Assembly: GCF_016056295.1 (NCBI RefSeq)
Contig: NZ_JAECZB010000029.1
Span: forward strand, 1-38,631
From: Atlanticothrix silvestris CENA357
GTDB lineage: Bacteria; Cyanobacteriota; Cyanobacteriia; Cyanobacteriales; Nostocaceae
DNA length: 38,631 nucleotides
Reading direction: 5' to 3'
Below, in pieces: positions 6,420-14,856 of this stretch. The notes beneath the pieces are model-generated. The model worked only from the letters and a program-made list of their open reading frames with translations, did no database searches and was not told the origin of the DNA. The position numbers were made by a program, and so were the translations under genes. Numbering within the stretch: position 1 is the stretch's first letter; the number at the start of each line of letters is the position of its first letter.

Positions 6420-6657
6420 ACCGCACCAGACCAGTAAGGTTGTACCATTTACCGGGGAATTTTACCAAGATGAACCCATACCAGTAGCAACCAGCAGCGC
6501 TGCACCTTATTTCATATTGGTTGCAGCTGCGCTGATTGGTGGCTTGTCCCTCGGTGCAATTTCAACGTATCAAAGTGCCGACCAGGTGCAACTCAGGCAG
6601 ATGAAGGCAGATGCACAGCAGCTCGAACAGGTCAAAACACAAGTTTGTAGGAATTGA
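6406..6657 (+). CDS. Small bitopic membrane protein with coiled-coil tail
   Basis: The 83-residue protein starts at ATG 6406, overlapping the previous gene by 14 bp. A polar N-terminal third leads to one hydrophobic segment (about 33-55, rich in Ala/Gly/Leu), then a Gln/Lys-rich helix with coiled-coil character (DQVQLRQMKADAQQLEQV). A much longer upstream reading exists but is only a shadow of the preceding gene. The function is unknown; it is the first of several small membrane proteins in this operon. Confidence 0.6.
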   Translation: MKQTKPHQTSKVVPFTGEFYQDEPIPVATSSAAPYFILVAAALIGGLSLGAISTYQSADQVQLRQMKADAQQLEQVKTQVCRN

Positions 6658-6660
6658 AGA

Positions 6661-6792
6661 ATGAAAAAGTTACTACGCTTATTTATTCGTTTCCTGCCAG
6701 ACGCAATTGTTGAGGAGCTTAACGCCGCCAGTTTAGACGAGCTTGATAAGCGCGACCTGATTATCTGGGCAGATGACGCACAAAATCTTTAA
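6661..6792 (+). CDS. 43-residue micro-protein
   Basis: A short gene between the membrane-protein gene (ends 6657) and the 172-residue gene (starts 6807). It starts MKKLLRLFIRFLPD, a basic amphipathic or membrane-associating helix, and continues as an acidic helix (AAS-LDELDKRDLIIWADD). The fit into the gap, the in-frame ATG three bases after the previous stop and the coding-like composition support it. No family is recognised. Confidence 0.5.
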   Translation: MKKLLRLFIRFLPDAIVEELNAASLDELDKRDLIIWADDAQNL

Positions 6793-6806
6793 ACAGGAAC
6801 AAACAA

Positions 6807-7325
6807 ATGGGAATCCTCGCACGCATTACCAGCGCTGGTAAAAAATCCAGCAGTGCTAACAGCAACCAGTCCTCACTCAGCACCGGCGGACACGGCATAG
6901 ATAAAAACGTGGTGCTATCCCCAACAGATCCAAGCGTGATCAACCCCATGAATGCGGGAACCTGGGAAACAGTGAGAACAGCACCAGTAAATCATACACC
7001 ACGGTACTTTAACAAAACCGAAGCCGATGCACTCAAGCAAGTGGCAACACAAAAAACTGAAGGTGCAAGGCAGTCAAAACGAGCGTACAAATCACTGAAA
7101 AAAATTGAGATTGCTGATGCACAGGTACACGCTGCACATCGCGGTTACGTTCGCCAAGTTGCAGACAGCGAACTAACCAAAAAACGCTCAGATGCAGCCA
7201 CAGGCAGGCATCTACACGCGTTGCGTCCAGAATACGCGCGATTAGGCATGGGGCTAGACCGTGCCGACAATAACGCCCAAAAACGCATCAGCGAACTCAA
7301 AGCCAAAGTTAAGGAGCAGTACTAA
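6807..7325 (+). CDS. Hypothetical basic soluble protein
   Basis: The 172-residue product starts at ATG 6807 after an AGGAAC site. The first 60 residues are Ser/Gly/Asn-rich and probably flexible. Residues 70-172 are helical and strongly basic, with many Lys/Arg/Ala and few hydrophobic residues (RQSKRAYKSLKKIEIADAQ). It has no membrane segment, unlike its neighbours on both sides. A nucleic-acid-binding or internal scaffold role would fit this composition but is unproven. The next gene starts three bases after the stop, with its AAGGAG site inside this gene's end. Confidence 0.65.
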   Translation: MGILARITSAGKKSSSANSNQSSLSTGGHGIDKNVVLSPTDPSVINPMNAGTWETVRTAPVNHTPRYFNKTEADALKQVATQKTEGARQSKRAYKSLKKIEIADAQVHAAHRGYVRQVADSELTKKRSDAATGRHLHALRPEYARLGMGLDRADNNAQKRISELKAKVKEQY

Positions 7326-7328
7326 GCA

Positions 7329-7601
7329 ATGGCAAAGGCGGTACACCTGGGGGCTTGGTTCCTAACAGGATGTATCGCCTCTAGCTTTGTGGCATGGCTA
7401 GGGGCGTTACATCCGGCTTTGTTTCGTGCAATGTGGATTGTGTACATTGTCGCCGCCGCGGCGCTCGGTTTAGCGCTCGTAACCGATGATGCGTCCCGGC
7501 AATTCCTCAAGCTAGCTGAACCGGACTATTACGCTTTGTTGATAGCGATCGCCGCTGCAATTCTTCTGGGGGGTCTGTTGACATGGCTGATAGGTGGTTA
7601 A
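7329..7601 (+). CDS. Three-helix integral membrane protein
   Basis: The 90-residue protein is almost entirely hydrophobic, with segments at about 8-26, 32-52 and 67-87. Short polar turns separate them (DDASRQFLKLAEPDYY before the last). AAGGAG lies 12 bases upstream of the ATG. It overlaps the next gene by 19 bp. Small polytopic proteins of this kind occur as holins, virion-membrane proteins and secretion or conjugation accessories; no specific family is recognisable. Confidence 0.65.
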   Translation: MAKAVHLGAWFLTGCIASSFVAWLGALHPALFRAMWIVYIVAAAALGLALVTDDASRQFLKLAEPDYYALLIAIAAAILLGGLLTWLIGG

Positions 7602-8125
7602 AAACCAACTGTTTGCTAGCTAGTGCCGCAGCATTTTGGCTAGTGGCACTGTCGCCAGTCCCTAAAGTTGCCAAAAGCATAGGGTATGGGTTGGCCTTAG
7701 TCGCATCAGTTCAACTCGTGCAGGAATCTCGCCGGTTGATGATTCAAGATGCACGACGCGCAGCGCTGAGGGCAATGGAGCAGGAATTGGAACACGTCGA
7801 AATTGCATTGCACACCCAACAACAAGAACAAGAACTATATGAACTCTATGGCGCTGCGCCAACTTACCCGCCGGAAGTCGAGCAGGAATTAAAAACCAGC
7901 TTAGAACACTTATATAAAGAGCCAAGTGCAGATCATGCAGGTGTACTTCCAACTTCCACTTCCGACAATAAAGCCTTTTATTTAGCAGTGAAGTCACTGC
8001 TGGAAGTTAAAGGTGAGACTTACGTCATCGAGGAGGTTTTGAAGCTGGGAGGCCGTCGCTGGGATGAGGGTAAACTGCGGCTGCAACAAATTCTACAACA
8101 CGGCAGACAAAGCGAATGGGACTAG
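7583..8125 (+). CDS. Membrane-anchored protein with C-terminal helical domain
   Basis: The 180-residue product has two hydrophobic segments (about 8-24 and 31-47). A long charged helix follows (about 50-90, Glu/Gln/Arg-rich, likely coiled coil). The C-terminal domain (about 130-175) has the pattern FYLAVKSLLE-x-KGETYVIEEVLKLGGRRWDEG, which looks like a small winged-helix-like module. I believe similar modules occur in other cyanobacterial plasmid and phage proteins, but I could not check this. It would place a cytoplasmic, possibly DNA-binding domain at the membrane. Confidence 0.65.
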   Translation: MADRWLKTNCLLASAAAFWLVALSPVPKVAKSIGYGLALVASVQLVQESRRLMIQDARRAALRAMEQELEHVEIALHTQQQEQELYELYGAAPTYPPEVEQELKTSLEHLYKEPSADHAGVLPTSTSDNKAFYLAVKSLLEVKGETYVIEEVLKLGGRRWDEGKLRLQQILQHGRQSEWD

Positions 8126-8134
8126 GAGGAATAC

Positions 8135-8341
8135 ATGGGACTTAGATTTTCTAGAAATGAAGACAATGGTGAATTAGAAGTGGAACTAGTAAGCAAGGAT
8201 GAACCGATTATTTACCCAAATGCTTCAGCATCTGAACTAAGCGAATGTTTGCAAGCCGCTAACACAGAAAATTTCCAGGTTCACTATGTAATGCAGCCTG
8301 ATGGAGACTACACAGTAAACTTCCACAAAAAAAATGACTGA
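8135..8341 (+). CDS. Small acidic hypothetical protein
   Basis: A 68-residue soluble protein with a predicted beta-alpha-beta pattern (LEVELVSKD; SELSECLQAA; FQVHYVMQPDGDYTVNF). It has a strong AGGAGG site directly after the previous stop and overlaps the next gene by eight bases. The function is unknown. Confidence 0.6.
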   Translation: MGLRFSRNEDNGELEVELVSKDEPIIYPNASASELSECLQAANTENFQVHYVMQPDGDYTVNFHKKND

Positions 8342-8753
8342 AATGGAATGCCCACACTGCGGATCAAACCGTATAAACTACCTCCAAACCTACGGTTTCT
8401 GGGAATGCGATAACTGCGGCAATATCTGGGCTTTGGATGAAGATGATCCAGATTATGATGAGCGACCTTTAGATCTGGGTAAGTGCTGCGGCTGCGGCTG
8501 TGCTAGTGAATCGGTGCAAAACATAGTCACACTCCCCAAAAAAACACCCGTCCCGAATACAGGCTGGGGTTGTGTTGTTTGCAATTTGCCCTATGACGGC
8601 GCGATCGCCGTGGTCTGTGATGACTGTTTGCAAAAATTGCAATCAGGGGAAGACATATTAAAATTTGCAGTCTCAGGCTATCCCACAGAAAAAGGGCGTT
8701 GTGACATCAATAGCCTAACTGAAGACTTTGATCACAATTATCCCCACGAATAG
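8334..8753 (+). CDS. Multi-zinc-ribbon protein
   Basis: The 139-residue protein carries three cysteine modules: C6/C9 with C25/C28 (a classic ribbon), a dense CCGCGC cluster at 51-56, and C80/C83 with C95/C98. An acidic DEDDPDYDERP loop joins the first two. It overlaps the upstream gene by eight bases; an alternative ATG nine bases later is equally possible. The integrase starts two bases after its stop. Zinc ribbons here may bind nucleic acid or assist recombination or transcription; the family is not recognised. Confidence 0.7.
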   Translation: MTEMECPHCGSNRINYLQTYGFWECDNCGNIWALDEDDPDYDERPLDLGKCCGCGCASESVQNIVTLPKKTPVPNTGWGCVVCNLPYDGAIAVVCDDCLQKLQSGEDILKFAVSGYPTEKGRCDINSLTEDFDHNYPHE

Positions 8754-8755
8754 CA

Positions 8756-9946
8756 ATGAGTGAGGACAAATGGATCAGCGTTGATAAACGGAACAACAGA
8801 CTGGTGATTCGCTTTTGGGTCAACGGGCTTGATAAGCAATTTTTTTTGGGCACGGGACTGACCGACACTCCCAGGAACAGGGAATTGGTGAGAATTAAGC
8901 GCGACATGATCGCCACTGATATCACCTTGGAGCGTTTTGACGCGACGCTTACTAGTTACCGATTCCAGCCAACGAGGAATAGCATTATTCACCCGCGCAG
9001 CGCTGCATCATACAGCCATGAACTGGGTGACTTGTGGCAGCGATTCACTGAGTTTAAAAAATCACTCCTGGAACCTACGACCATTGCCACTCGCTATCAA
9101 AGCACTGCCAGGTACATCAACAAACTACCTACCCAGTCTTTGAGTAGAGCGCCAGAAATTCGTGATTGGCTCCTAAAAAACACAACCCACGGCATGGCCT
9201 GGGAATTACTGGTGGGCTTTTCTGAATGTTGCAACTGGGCAATCAATTCTGGGCTGATTACTCAAAACCCCTTTGAAAAACTCAAAATTAAAAAACCTAA
9301 GAGAACATCTCAGGATGAAGACTTTCGCGCCTACACCTTAGAGCAGCGCGATGTCATCATCAAGGCTTTTGAGCAGCACCGGGTACACGCCCATTATGCC
9401 AATTTAGTTAAGTTCTTGTTCTGGACTGGAGCGCGACTGGGAGAGGCCTTCGCGCTGACCTGGGGAGATGTGCAGCAAAACTCCACCAGAATCGTGATTA
9501 ACAAGTCGTGCAATTTTTTAGATTACAAAAAAGGCACTAAAAACGGTAAACGTCGGATATTCCCCACTGTAGAAGGGTCAAGACTACAACAGATGTTGAT
9601 TGCCATGCGGCCCGCCCCAGGAACGTACAATCCTAGCGAATTAATTTTTCGCTCCAAGGAAGGTAAGCGGGTCAATTCCGATATTATGCAGAATTTCTGG
9701 AATGGGGTATCAAGCCGCAGCGGCGATCGCAAATATTTTTATCCTGGGGTAGTACGTGAATTGGAATCTTTGGGCCAGCTGCATTACCTCAAGCCCTACT
9801 CGACTCGCCACACATTCGCCACCTGGGCGATCGCCAATGGTCACACACCAGACCGCGTAGCTTTGTGGATTGGGGATGAAGTCAGCACGGTTTTAAAACA
9901 CTACTGTCACCCCAACGTGGTAGATTCCGAGTGTCCTGATTTTTAA
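8756..9946 (+). CDS. Tyrosine recombinase (phage-type integrase)
   Basis: The 396-residue protein has an N-terminal arm-binding region (1-70, starting with a beta sheet like AP2-type arms), a SAM-like core-binding domain (about 85-175) and a catalytic domain (about 190-390). Visible catalytic elements are R227 in TGARLGE, a Lys-rich beta hairpin at 258-266, R351 followed by HTFATW, and the nucleophile Y383 in KHYCHP. The usual box II His is Y348 and the usual third His/Trp is D374, variants that I believe are common in cyanobacterial integrases. It is the last gene of the operon and points out of the element, as expected next to the attachment site. Confidence 0.9.
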   Translation: MSEDKWISVDKRNNRLVIRFWVNGLDKQFFLGTGLTDTPRNRELVRIKRDMIATDITLERFDATLTSYRFQPTRNSIIHPRSAASYSHELGDLWQRFTEFKKSLLEPTTIATRYQSTARYINKLPTQSLSRAPEIRDWLLKNTTHGMAWELLVGFSECCNWAINSGLITQNPFEKLKIKKPKRTSQDEDFRAYTLEQRDVIIKAFEQHRVHAHYANLVKFLFWTGARLGEAFALTWGDVQQNSTRIVINKSCNFLDYKKGTKNGKRRIFPTVEGSRLQQMLIAMRPAPGTYNPSELIFRSKEGKRVNSDIMQNFWNGVSSRSGDRKYFYPGVVRELESLGQLHYLKPYSTRHTFATWAIANGHTPDRVALWIGDEVSTVLKHYCHPNVVDSECPDF

Positions 9947-9990
9947 GTTGCAACGTGGGCTTTGCTACTTATGATTTTCAATAAAAATCC

Positions 9991-11187
9991 TTATATTTCT
10001 GGGGTTTCGGGCTGTTGCCAAAATTTATAAGCCGTATATGCCATAGTTACAACCCCAGTGATAATCGCAGATTCATCAACTTCAAATTCGGGATGATGTA
10101 ATGGGTGATTAATAATTCTATCTTTGTAGCCTACACCCAAACGAAACATCGAGCCTGGGGCATGTTCCAAATAAATAGAAAAATCTTCAGCGCCAAGAGA
10201 AGGTTCGGGTAGAACTTGGACGCGATCGCTACTCCAAGCTTCTTCGGCAGATGATTGCAATAATTGCGTTAGGGTATAATCATTTTGCACGCTAGGCACG
10301 CCCTGACGATAATTGACTTGATAACGCGCTCCGTATGCATGGCAAACATTAGCGACAATATTTTCAATCCAGTTTGGGAGCTGAGCGCGGGTTTCAGGGT
10401 GGAGCGATCGCACTGTCCCTAACAGCTGCACTTGATCAGCAATTACATTTGGCGCTCGACCACCAGTAATTTTGCCTATGGTTAATACTACAGGACGTAA
10501 AGGGTTCTGTGTCCGGCTAATCGCTTGTTGCAGTGCTGTAATAACTTGTGAGGCAATCCAAATTGCATCAATCGCCTCATGGGGACGCGCTCCATGCCCT
10601 GATTCTCCAATAATAATAATCTCTAAATCATCGGCAGCTGCTGTCAATGCCCCATAACGCACGCCAATAGAACCTGCGGGGATGGAAGGGAAAACATGAA
10701 TCCCTAAGACAGCGGAGACTTTTTCCATTGCCCCATCTTTTACCATCCAGCTGGCTCCTTGGGCAATTTCTTCTGCTGGCTGAAATAAAAACCGCACCTT
10801 ACCACCCAACTCCTCAGCGACCTGAGATAGCACCATTGCTGTTCCTAACCCGACAGTGGTGTGAATATCGTGACCACAAGCGTGCATCACGCCTTCTGTA
10901 CGAGAGGCATATTCCAAACCAGTACGTTCTTGAATGGGTAAAGCATCCATATCGGTACGAATTGCCAATAAGCGGTCATCTTTGCCAGTACTTTGCAGCT
11001 CTCCGATGACACCAGTTTTGCCAATTCCTTCTTGTACATGGAGACCACTGGAAGATAATACACCAGCAACGAAGGCCGCTGTTTGATACTCTTGACCGCT
11101 AAGTTCTGGATGAGAGTGGATGTGGCGACGAATCTCAATTAACCGGGGTGCTAATTTTGTGGCTAAGTCTTTAATACGGGTTAGCAT
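9991..11187 (-). CDS. M20D-family amidohydrolase (N-acyl amino acid / IAA-amino acid hydrolase type)
   Basis: The 398-residue protein has the M20D layout: RRHIHSHPELS near residue 20, RTDMDALPI at 77-85, MHACGHDIHTT with metal ligands C104 and H106, and FQPAEE with the catalytic and metal-binding glutamates. Members are cytoplasmic dinuclear-metal enzymes that hydrolyse N-acylated amino acids such as hippurate or auxin conjugates; the substrate cannot be told from sequence. The length is normal and the ATG at 11187 fits the family start. It is the first ordinary chromosomal gene beyond the integrase, and the gene's 3' end lies next to the inferred element boundary. Confidence 0.9.
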   Translation of the reverse strand: MLTRIKDLATKLAPRLIEIRRHIHSHPELSGQEYQTAAFVAGVLSSSGLHVQEGIGKTGVIGELQSTGKDDRLLAIRTDMDALPIQERTGLEYASRTEGVMHACGHDIHTTVGLGTAMVLSQVAEELGGKVRFLFQPAEEIAQGASWMVKDGAMEKVSAVLGIHVFPSIPAGSIGVRYGALTAAADDLEIIIIGESGHGARPHEAIDAIWIASQVITALQQAISRTQNPLRPVVLTIGKITGGRAPNVIADQVQLLGTVRSLHPETRAQLPNWIENIVANVCHAYGARYQVNYRQGVPSVQNDYTLTQLLQSSAEEAWSSDRVQVLPEPSLGAEDFSIYLEHAPGSMFRLGVGYKDRIINHPLHHPEFEVDESAIITGVVTMAYTAYKFWQQPETPEI

Positions 11188-11333
11188 TGCTCAATTTCAG
11201 TTTACAGGCTTTGTTCCCATGATAAAGAAGTGTTAATGAACAAAATGCTTTTGTTCTAAGGGAACAGGAAAGGGAGCAAGTGACTTGGCGACCGAATTCA
11301 TCCCTTTAACCTTTACCCTTTACTCAAGATTGT

Positions 11334-11897
11334 TTATTTAGTGTAGCAAGTTGTACCTTTGACATTTTCGGTTTTGAACTTGTTACACTCTCGTAGAGTT
11401 ACGCGCTCTGAAGACCAGTCATAAGGCTTGTCAGAAGTAACTACACCATTAGTTAGAGTTGTCAGTCGAAAATTGGCTCCCCGGAAATTAGTGAACTGTA
11501 CTCTAGCATCTTTTAAGTTAGCTGCTTCTAAATTAGCACTGATAAAACCAGCAAAAGACAGATCGGCATTTTCTAGGGAAGCTGATTTTAAATTAGTACC
11601 CGTTAAGGAAGCACCAGTTAAATTAGCAAAATTTAGCAACGCGCCTTCTAGAGTTGCACTCGTAAGATCTGCATTTGTAAGATTTACTTGAGATAAGATT
11701 GCTCTATTCAAATTAGCCCCGCGCAAATTTGCTCCACTCAAATTTAACTGAGTGAGATCAGCACCACTCAAATCACACCGAGGACAGTCACTAGTTAACT
11801 TCAATTGCTCCACGTCCTGGGGGTTAAACGCAAAAGCTTGGTCTGTCAACCCAAAACAAGCTAAAAGGGCAGCGGTAGCCACAATCTTGAATTTCAT
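11334..11897 (-). CDS. Exported pentapeptide-repeat protein
   Basis: The 187-residue precursor has a Sec signal peptide (about 1-23, ending AFA before FNP). A short CPRC segment comes next, then about 20 A(D/N)LxX pentapeptide repeats (about 42-150) that form a right-handed quadrilateral beta helix. The C-terminal 40 residues carry two cysteines that may form a disulphide in the periplasm or thylakoid lumen. Many cyanobacterial homologues start with the same signal plus a DCPxC motif; their function is unknown. It is monocistronic. Confidence 0.85.
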   Translation of the reverse strand: MKFKIVATAALLACFGLTDQAFAFNPQDVEQLKLTSDCPRCDLSGADLTQLNLSGANLRGANLNRAILSQVNLTNADLTSATLEGALLNFANLTGASLTGTNLKSASLENADLSFAGFISANLEAANLKDARVQFTNFRGANFRLTTLTNGVVTSDKPYDWSSERVTLRECNKFKTENVKGTTCYTK

Positions 11898-12116
11898 ATT
11901 TTTTACGGATATTGTTATGGATGAGGAATTACGCGTCTCCTCAGTATCATACTTAACATAAACAAGTTTCTCAGTAAATCACCGGGATGAAGTGGTGGTG
12001 AAGCAGCTATAAAAATACTATAAATTCTAGTTATTAGACTACCCAAAGCTCAATCTAGGCTTTAGAATCGATTCGTAAGCAACTATACCGAACCAATTAT
12101 AGACTACCAAATATAT

Positions 12117-12155
12117 GATCCCCCTAGCTGGATAAACAAAGCGGCTGGGGGGATC
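12117..12155 (-). terminator. GATCCCCC-type hairpin downstream of the zinc-ribbon kinase
   Basis: GATCCCCC (from 12117) pairs with GGGGGATC (to 12155), with further AGC/GCT pairing inside. On the minus strand it is followed by an AT-rich stretch (ATATATTT). It begins 19 bp after the stop at 12174. Similar C-rich/G-rich palindromes are dispersed in cyanobacterial genomes, so it may be a repeat serving as terminator. Confidence 0.5.
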
Positions 12156-12173
12156 TTGTTTTAGGGTGTATGA

Positions 12174-13937
12174 TCAACGCCATCCTAAAAATCGTAGTCC
12201 GGGCACAATCAGGTAATAACTTACCCCTAACCAAAAGCTCATTAAAACGCCCACAAAACTGAAAAAAGCAATAGGCATGAGTAATCCTGAAGAGAGAGTC
12301 TGATTGGAAAATTGCCAGCTAGTGGTTGGAAACCCTAAAATGATCAAACCTGCAAAAATGCTGGCAGTACCAATGGCAGCGACTACAGCATAAACAATGT
12401 GGTGGCTGCGAAAACCTAAACTTAGGGTAAATAAGAAAACAGCAACTAAAATAACTCCCACCACACCACCACTGCTCTCTGCTGACATGATTAATTGCAA
12501 AAATAACCAGCCGAATCCATAGCTAATCAAGCCCATGAGTGAAGCTATCAAAAATCGCCGCCTTTGACCAAAACACCCAGATATTGTTAGTCCCCATGCT
12601 GTACCCAAACCTGCGGCGGCAAACATAATAATTTGTGTGCCTACAGCAGTTTGGGCATTAGGAACTAATTCAGGTATCTGCTGAAAAATATATTCGGCAA
12701 CTAGATCGCCTAAAATTGTGTTACGCCCCAAAATCAAGCCAGCGATCGCACCTATAGCAGCCCCAATACCAGTTAGTAGCATTGCCCAAATTGTCGCTAG
12801 ACAAGCTTGTAATACTTTCAGAATCGCTTTAGCTATCAAAAAAACTGTTGTACTTACAGCTTGGCTCAAACCTGCTAAAACTTGATCAACAGTTTGGGTT
12901 AATAGTGTAAATTGGCTAGAAGTTTGGGTTAAAACTTGCCGAACAGAGTCCTGAATTTGAGAAAATAACCCTGGCTGTGATGAGCCTTTGTTAATTTTCG
13001 CTAAGCGTTTTTGAATAATAGCTGCATTTGCTGGACGAGACTTTACATCTTGCTGCACCATTTCATCTAATAAATCTGCCAAATCCCGATTCACATTTAC
13101 CCTAGTACGCCAGCGCAATTTTCCACTCTGGGGATCTTCTAAATTTGGCGGATATTTACCTGTGAGTAATTCAATCATCGTCCGGCCAAGGGCATAAAAA
13201 TCAACCGCAGGCCCTACATTTCCCCCAGTTACCTGTTCTGGTGGACTGTAGCCAGAAGAAAATAACCGAGTTGAACTAGATTCTCGACGCAGCATTGCTG
13301 TGTTAAATTGTTTTGCTCCACCAAAATCAATTAGTACTAGTTGTTCCCAACCACTTCCCCCTTGGTTTAAAGGAGGTGCAGTAGGTGAAGGATTCCGCAG
13401 CATCAAATTTGAAGGTTTAATGTCGCGGTGAATAATCTGACGTTTGTGTAGTTCCTGTAGAATCTTGGCCGCCTGAGTGAACCAGCTTAATACCAATTCC
13501 TCTGGACAGCCTTGAGGATAATTTTCTAATATCTCCTGAAGAGTCTGCCCATTAATTTTTTCCATCACCAAACAAGGTAGTTGGCGCGGTTTTGGACTGA
13601 TTAAATTGACTTGAAAATACCCATCAGCATCAACTCTAGGGACACCAGGATGCCGCAAATTAATTAAGACTGCTGCCTCTTGGGTGAATAATTCTAACGC
13701 CTTTGGTGAATTGTCCACCAAAACTTTCAGCACTTTCTCTGTCTGGATTTTTTGATCCCAAACTGTGTAAATTTGGGCAAATCCTCCCGAACCCAAAGGC
13801 TGGATTGGAACATAGCGATCTAGCAACTGTAACACCGCGCCACAGCTGTTGCAAAACTTGTTTCCCCAAGGTTGAGGATAAGGACGTTGACAATCAGGAT
13901 TTATGCAGTGAACCGCACTCTGTGTGATGTGGGACAC
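12174..13937 (-). CDS. Membrane Ser/Thr protein kinase with N-terminal zinc ribbon
   Basis: The 587-residue protein begins with a zinc ribbon (C11, C16, C29, C32). A Hanks-type kinase domain follows (about 40-310): glycine loop GSGGFA at 49-54, catalytic loop HRDIKPSN at 170-177 and DFG at 204-206, all intact. From about 370 several hydrophobic segments (at least six) form a C-terminal membrane domain. Residues about 182-197 (Pro/Gly/Asn-rich), between the catalytic loop and DFG, are an unusual insertion encoded by a palindromic repeat. The target is unknown. It is monocistronic with a hairpin terminator. Confidence 0.9.
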   Translation of the reverse strand: MSHITQSAVHCINPDCQRPYPQPWGNKFCNSCGAVLQLLDRYVPIQPLGSGGFAQIYTVWDQKIQTEKVLKVLVDNSPKALELFTQEAAVLINLRHPGVPRVDADGYFQVNLISPKPRQLPCLVMEKINGQTLQEILENYPQGCPEELVLSWFTQAAKILQELHKRQIIHRDIKPSNLMLRNPSPTAPPLNQGGSGWEQLVLIDFGGAKQFNTAMLRRESSSTRLFSSGYSPPEQVTGGNVGPAVDFYALGRTMIELLTGKYPPNLEDPQSGKLRWRTRVNVNRDLADLLDEMVQQDVKSRPANAAIIQKRLAKINKGSSQPGLFSQIQDSVRQVLTQTSSQFTLLTQTVDQVLAGLSQAVSTTVFLIAKAILKVLQACLATIWAMLLTGIGAAIGAIAGLILGRNTILGDLVAEYIFQQIPELVPNAQTAVGTQIIMFAAAGLGTAWGLTISGCFGQRRRFLIASLMGLISYGFGWLFLQLIMSAESSGGVVGVILVAVFLFTLSLGFRSHHIVYAVVAAIGTASIFAGLIILGFPTTSWQFSNQTLSSGLLMPIAFFSFVGVLMSFWLGVSYYLIVPGLRFLGWR

Positions 13938-14079
13938 AACCGCGATAATACAAAGGCTGACTTGATTTTAGCGTTTCTCGGCTGTGATAGGTATCGATTA
14001 AGTTTGGCTCAAATCTTTTTGGATAAATTATATTTAAATTCTTGGAATTAACTAAATTTAATTTTAGCGATCGCCTAGC

Positions 14080-14739
14080 TTAAATTGTATCTGGGTCGAT
14101 ATTTAACTCTCGCAGTTTTGCTGCTAAACGTTCTGCCGTTTCTTCAGGTGTCGGTACTAATTGTCCATCTGCTGTAAAAAATCGCAATAGTCCATCATAA
14201 ATTCCTAGATGTAACCCTAACTGATGACTCCACAAATTTCCTTGCTCATTTGCTTGTAGAGGTTGATATTCTCCATCTACTAAATGAAATCCTGCAAACT
14301 CTTGTGTAAAAGGGTCAAACCAAAAATAATCTGGGGTGCGGAAAGTCTCTTGATAAATTTTTTTCTTTAAATTTCTGTCTGTATTTGCTGTTGATTGGGA
14401 GAGAATTTCTACAATTACATGAGGATATTTGCCGTCTTCTTCCCAGACTACCCAGCTTTTACGAGTTTTGCGTTGAGTTCCTAACACTACAAAAAAGTCT
14501 GGACCACGGAAGTATTCTGATTTGAGTTGGCGCGGACTATAGTAAATCGTCAAGTTTCCTATCGCATAGAAATCATTTCTATCTCGCCACAACCATTTTA
14601 AGCATTTGAGTAAGAGCATAATCTGCTCTAAATGTATTTCTGTTTCCAAGGGAGGTTCGTCACTATATAAGTCACCAGGGGGAAATATAACATCTTGGCA
14701 GATACTTTCTTGAATATCTAACTCTTTAGCAATGGTCAT
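14080..14739 (-). CDS. Uma2 family (DUF820) PD-(D/E)XK-fold protein
   Basis: The 219-residue protein shows the Uma2 signature: GPDFFVV with the first Asp, PHVIVEILSQST with the Glu of the PD-(D/E)XK core, then a Lys-rich helix (KKKIYQ). The DYFWFDP strand and a C-terminal ERLAAKLRELNIDPD helix are typical too. Uma2 proteins are expanded in cyanobacteria and are predicted restriction-endonuclease-like enzymes without an established role. It stands alone; a dispersed hairpin repeat lies upstream. Confidence 0.85.
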   Translation of the reverse strand: MTIAKELDIQESICQDVIFPPGDLYSDEPPLETEIHLEQIMLLLKCLKWLWRDRNDFYAIGNLTIYYSPRQLKSEYFRGPDFFVVLGTQRKTRKSWVVWEEDGKYPHVIVEILSQSTANTDRNLKKKIYQETFRTPDYFWFDPFTQEFAGFHLVDGEYQPLQANEQGNLWSHQLGLHLGIYDGLLRFFTADGQLVPTPEETAERLAAKLRELNIDPDTI

Positions 14740-14817
14740 AGAATCAATACGGCATCTATTATTTATGCGTTTATTTTAGCTCAGATGTTTTAAGCCAGTT
14801 TCCTCACAAACAAGACT

Positions 14818-14850
14818 AGATCCCCGACTTCTTTGAGAAGTCGGGGATCT
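14818..14850. repeat. Dispersed hairpin repeat AGATCCCCGACTTCTT, copy 1
   Basis: A 33-bp palindrome with 14-bp or longer perfect arms and a short TTGA-type centre. It is nearly identical to the one at 23557-23589. It lies seven bases after the stop of the split kinase gene (14857), where it may act as a terminator. Confidence 0.75.
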
Positions 14851-14856
14851 GTTTCA

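Larger units (their letters stand above)
1..9990. mobile_element. Right part of an unclassified integrative (prophage/plasmid-like) element
   Basis: The region combines a replication ATPase of the DnaB-N plus RecA-fold type, structural-looking proteins, two small regulators, a run of tiny tightly packed genes of unknown function and a terminal tyrosine integrase. Beyond the integrase the gene content switches at once to ordinary housekeeping genes, starting with an amidohydrolase whose stop lies 45 bp away. One boundary is therefore inferred between about 9,947 and 9,990; the other end lies outside the window. No terminase, portal, relaxase or partition ATPase is visible, so phage, plasmid and satellite remain open. 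HIP1 octamers occur inside the element (for example near 2031, 4377, 5604, 7545 and 9724), suggesting long residence in cyanobacteria. No attachment-site repeat could be identified. Confidence 0.65.

Noticed and set aside
9947-9990. tRNA or clear attachment site at the element's right end
   Set aside because: No cloverleaf or repeat of this stretch was found in the window; the second boundary is outside it.
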